Of a DNA stretch of 64,000 bases, positions 61,403-64,000 are shown in pieces. The notes beneath the pieces are model-generated. The model did no database searches. It had not been told where the DNA came from and saw only the letters and a program-made list of their open reading frames with translations. Both the position numbers and the translations under genes were made by a program. Source of the DNA: an uncultured Flavobacteriales bacterium (GTDB lineage Bacteria > Bacteroidota > Bacteroidia > Flavobacteriales > Crocinitomicaceae); NCBI GenBank assembly GCA_946480085.1, contig CAMLHZ010000002.1, positions 310,001 to 374,000 on the forward strand. Reading direction: 5' to 3'. Each line of letters begins with the position of its first letter. The stretch's first letter is position 1.

Positions 61403-61814
61403 TTTTCGAGCAATTAATCATCCATTTCACACCAAATTTATCCACGAACATTCCAAAGTAATCGCCCCAGGGAGCCTCACTCATAGGAACAGTTACAGTT
61501 CCGTCTACTGAAAGCGCATTGAACAATTCATCTGCTCGTTCTCTATTGTCTGGATGAAAGGACAACGAAAAATTGTTTCCGGGAGCATAAGGTCCACCGA
61601 AAAAGTCAACATGGTCATTCCCCATTAAAGAAATGTTTTCCGGTGCTTCCAAAGCAATATGCATCACCTTGTTTCTGTCTGCTTCTGACATTTGATCAGC
61701 GTTAGGAGCCTCACCAAAACGATTGATTCCAGTGATTTTTCCGTTAAGTGCTGTTTTATAGAAATCGAATGCTTCTTCTGTGTTTCCGTTAAATGTAAGG
61801 TATGCAGTAATCAT
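61398..61814 (-). CDS. VOC family protein of the PhnB type
   Basis: A 138-aa protein matching the PhnB/3-demethylubiquinone-9 methyltransferase-like VOC family: MITAYLTFNGNTEEAFDFYK, KIMHIALEAPENISLMGND, YAPGNNFSLSFHPDNRERAD and PWGDYFGMFVDKFGVKWMI. The ATG at 61814 fits the family start; an upstream frame to 61892 does not. The stop codon lies inside the palindromic terminator. Substrate unknown. Confidence 0.88.
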   Translation of the reverse strand: MITAYLTFNGNTEEAFDFYKTALNGKITGINRFGEAPNADQMSEADRNKVMHIALEAPENISLMGNDHVDFFGGPYAPGNNFSLSFHPDNRERADELFNALSVDGTVTVPMSEAPWGDYFGMFVDKFGVKWMINCSKK

Positions 61815-61864
61815 GACGATTGGTTTTAATTTCAGTTTTAAAATTAGGAATTCCTTGCAGAAAT

Positions 61865-62179
61865 TTATGAAGTAAATACCGTTTCCATCCACAAATCATG
61901 GATCAGCTCCAGTTCATTTAATGTTTCAATTCGTTCACAGCATTCGCGCATTTTAGTTCGCCAACCTTTCGTATCGAATGGAGCGGCATCTGCCGTTTCC
62001 CAGGTTGTTTTGTTTGGCCATTGTGCAATTCCGAAATAGGAATGTTCACCGGATTTATACAATCTCGATCCCAAACTCCCACAATTCTTGTAAATCAGTT
62101 GAGTAACTTGTTTCCAGGCTTCCTCGAATTCAGCATGTTTATTGGGATGAATGATAAAATTATAACTGACTGTAAACAT
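61865..62179 (-). CDS. Antibiotic biosynthesis monooxygenase-like (ABM) domain protein
   Basis: A 104-aa ferredoxin-like dimeric alpha/beta protein. MFTVSYNFIIHPNKHAEFEEAW opens the usual beta strand-helix; GSRLYKSGEHSYFGIAQWPNKTTWETAD gives the next strands. ABM-fold proteins include small monooxygenases and haem-binding proteins; no catalytic assignment is possible here. It lies upstream of the PhnB-like gene on the same strand, about 50 nt away, possibly cotranscribed. Confidence 0.72.
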   Translation of the reverse strand: MFTVSYNFIIHPNKHAEFEEAWKQVTQLIYKNCGSLGSRLYKSGEHSYFGIAQWPNKTTWETADAAPFDTKGWRTKMRECCERIETLNELELIHDLWMETVFTS

Positions 62180-62210
62180 AGATTGAGTTCAAAAGGTTCA
62201 ACGGTCTAAA

Positions 62211-63017
62211 TTATTTCCATTTTTTGTATTGTGCTGTCACATCAACAATTGCAGCTTTGAATGTTTCATCGCGGAGAAATTCGTTGATAAATAATTGAAC
62301 ACCTTCTCCGGCCAATTCGTATTCTGAAGACTGAAACTGAGGATCCATGGAGATTTGCTGTGCAGCCGCTTTTCCTTTCCATGCATATATTCCATCGGCA
62401 GGAACGGTGTAAGAATACACTCTTGTAAACCCGTTCCATTCTGGCATTACAGCTGTTCCGCCGATTACCGATTTTAATTGTTTTGGTGGATCCAAGGTCC
62501 AGAAACCTCCAGCTTCTCCACCTTTGTCTGTTACACGGTACAAAATTGTTCCGCCAGGGATTTTGGTAAGAATTGCAGTGTCAGTGAACGTGGTTGTTCT
62601 ATAGTCCTGTAAGTTGTAACGCGTATCGTTCACTCCATAATTAATGGCCAAGAGTTCCTTTTTTGGAAGATTATTTGCTTGAAATGAGTGATGGGTTAGT
62701 CCCGGAACATGCTTATAGTCCTTTACTAAAATGCGTTGATGATAAACGCTTTTTGCGCCAATTAGTTGTTGGTAAATAACCGTTCTTGTAGAAGGTGTCG
62801 AAAGCGCATTGTAAAGATAAGGTTGCGAAAGGCCGTTGGAAATCCATTTCAACGTACTATCCTTCGCACCAACTGGTAATGAACTAAAAATAGTATCGCC
62901 TTTAGAAGGTTTAACTGACGTTTTCGAAGATTGTGCAGAACTATTGGCTGCGAAAAAAGAGATGAATCCAAAAGTGAAAATCAGACGCTTAGCGGTGAAT
63001 AGTGATGTTCTTTGCAT
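62211..63017 (-). CDS. Uncharacterised secreted protein, possible ADP-ribosyltransferase-like fold
   Basis: A 268-aa exported protein (signal peptide ending near NSSAQ, about 29). A C-terminal segment reads TILYRVTDKGGEAGGFWTLDPP, RVYSYTVPADGIYAWKGKAAAQ; 'LYR...GGFWT...YTVP' resembles C-terminal domains I associate with polymorphic-toxin or ADP-ribosyltransferase-like folds (weak, from memory). No immunity gene or secretion marker (T9SS domain) is seen. Treat as unknown. Confidence 0.5.
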   Translation of the reverse strand: MQRTSLFTAKRLIFTFGFISFFAANSSAQSSKTSVKPSKGDTIFSSLPVGAKDSTLKWISNGLSQPYLYNALSTPSTRTVIYQQLIGAKSVYHQRILVKDYKHVPGLTHHSFQANNLPKKELLAINYGVNDTRYNLQDYRTTTFTDTAILTKIPGGTILYRVTDKGGEAGGFWTLDPPKQLKSVIGGTAVMPEWNGFTRVYSYTVPADGIYAWKGKAAAQQISMDPQFQSSEYELAGEGVQLFINEFLRDETFKAAIVDVTAQYKKWK

Positions 63018-63050
63018 AAATCGAAATTAGCAATTTGAAACAAAATTTCT

Positions 63051-63752
63051 TTATTTCTTTCCAACTTTCTCCATCAATTCATTCATCATATCGATCTGAA
63101 CTTTTTGAATCTCAATTAATTCTTGTTGCTGATGCATGATTAAATGGTCAAGTTTTTCATGAAGCATTCGTATTTCCAATTCCGATTTCAGGTTGATCAT
63201 GTAATCTTTCTTGGCGCGTTCACGGTCTTTTTCTTCCTGACGGTTCTGACTCATCATAATGACAGGTGCTTGAAGTGCTGCAATACATGACAAGATTAGA
63301 TTTAGGAGAATGAAAGGATACGGATCATATGCTTTTGTTGTGAGTACAAAAACGTTAACACAAATCCATAGAAACAAGAATGCTCCGAACGAAAGAATGA
63401 AGGTCCAACTTCCTCCGAATGTGGCTACTTTATCAGCAATACGTTGTCCAACGGTGGACTTGTCGCTTTCGCCATCCTCCAACGTACTGGTTAATGTTTT
63501 AGAATCATTCATGTTGTTCAGCACCTGTTTCTCCAGTTCGCCGATCTCGCCAATTTCCTTCGTCAAATATTCAGAAATGTATTTTTCACGGTAGAAATTT
63601 AATTCAATTACTGAGAGACTATCATCACGTCCAAAATCAGGATGGTCTTTTTGAATCAGCTCCATCAGTGAATTTCGGAGAGTGTTTGCTGAGATTATCT
63701 CTGAGATTGGAAATTCCTTTTGCGAGATTTTACTGATGAACGACTCAGACAT
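63051..63752 (-). CDS. DUF1003 family membrane protein
   Basis: A 233-aa membrane protein. The DUF1003 core (about 105-200) is visible: RIADKVATFGGSWTFILSFG, WICVNVFVLTTKAYDPYPFI with two transmembrane helices, then PVIMMSQNRQEEKDRERAKKDY and a long helical tail that may form a coiled coil (residues about 195-233). N-terminal region is helical and polar. Function of the family is unknown. Confidence 0.85.
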   Translation of the reverse strand: MSESFISKISQKEFPISEIISANTLRNSLMELIQKDHPDFGRDDSLSVIELNFYREKYISEYLTKEIGEIGELEKQVLNNMNDSKTLTSTLEDGESDKSTVGQRIADKVATFGGSWTFILSFGAFLFLWICVNVFVLTTKAYDPYPFILLNLILSCIAALQAPVIMMSQNRQEEKDRERAKKDYMINLKSELEIRMLHEKLDHLIMHQQQELIEIQKVQIDMMNELMEKVGKK

Positions 63753-63850
63753 AATTTTATGTTTTTATGAAATTATAAAATTCGAAACAGGAATAACAAT
63801 TCTTTTTACGAACTTTCAAATATTCATCCCGGAACTTCGTTTATCATTTC

Positions 63851-64000
63851 ATGAAACTAACATACATCTCTATTTTTTTGTGTCTCTTTTTTGCGCTTTC
63901 GGGTTGCCATAAGAAAAGTGAATATCTGGTTTATTTCTTTCAGAATGTTGACGAGACAAGGCAATATCATTTGGTGTTAGACAATCGTAATAAGGGGGAA
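63851..64000 (+). CDS. Lipoprotein, N-terminal fragment
   Basis: Fifty codons to the right edge: MKLTYISIFLCLFFALSGC with lipobox LSGC (Cys19), then HKKSEYLVYFFQNVDE and the start of a beta-rich region (QYHLVLDNRNKGE). The gene continues outside the window. Family not recognisable from this part. It is divergent from the DUF1003 gene. Confidence 0.6.
   Translation, partial: MKLTYISIFLCLFFALSGCHKKSEYLVYFFQNVDETRQYHLVLDNRNKGE

Overview
The window looks like a chromosomal segment of a Bacteroidota bacterium, most likely Flavobacteriales and possibly close to Fluviicola/Crocinitomicaceae; the family-level guess is inference. Support comes from AT-rich sequence, type IX secretion C-terminal sorting domains on two secreted enzymes (980-2356, 17756-19156), promoters of the Bacteroidota form TTG-N17-23-TAnnTTTG, little Shine-Dalgarno signal, a 628-aa signal peptidase I, a DUF3276/PUR protein, and a TonB receptor paired with a DUF4374 lipoprotein. 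Gene density is high and no gap exceeds about 260 bases.

Layout. 1-12 kb: an MltF-like fragment, an ACP phosphodiesterase-like gene, a T9SS-exported alpha/beta hydrolase, a DUF885 lipoprotein/DinB pair, several uncharacterised secreted proteins, a VOC enzyme with a decayed duplicate of its 3' end nearby, YwbE, a PIN toxin/antitoxin pair, and a lone SecD-P1-head lipoprotein. 12-16.3 kb: a serine biosynthesis operon (serC-serA-DUF1015-PLPBP-DUF1684). 16.3-24.5 kb: ribosomal protein THX with a histone-like tail, TrmH, a serine hydrolase, an AraC regulator, HU, and an rRNA methyltransferase-MATE-fmt operon. 24.6-32.4 kb: a small operon (acidic protein, ABC ATPase, YihY), a LexA-like repressor with an operator over its promoter, RecQ, IlvE. 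32.5-38.5 kb: the parA-parB-DUF5683-dapB-lepB-wbqC cluster plus DUF3276. 38.6-50 kb: a ferredoxin divergent from a LuxC-type acyl-CoA reductase, a muramidase, proS, two tRNA-Glu, rpsT, a porin-like protein, fabG. 50-64 kb: a B12-type radical SAM enzyme, a TonB receptor/DUF4374 uptake operon with a palindrome by its promoter, a three-gene operon ending in an unusual TerB/FHA-like/ABCG fusion, hemB, and assorted small enzymes and membrane proteins.

Most genes are housekeeping or conserved Bacteroidota families; no CRISPR array, insertion sequence, prophage or biosynthetic cluster is visible. The most interesting items are the LexA-like repressor with an intact cleavage/catalytic arrangement and a promoter-overlapping operator; the TerB/FHA/ABCG fusion operon; a set of five genes whose -7 box lies exactly 4 nt before the start codon (predicted leaderless mRNAs); a dispersed GC-rich repeat that now encodes the C-terminus and stop codon of TrmH; and a fragmentary duplication of a VOC gene. 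Roles were assigned from motif recognition only; no database search was possible.
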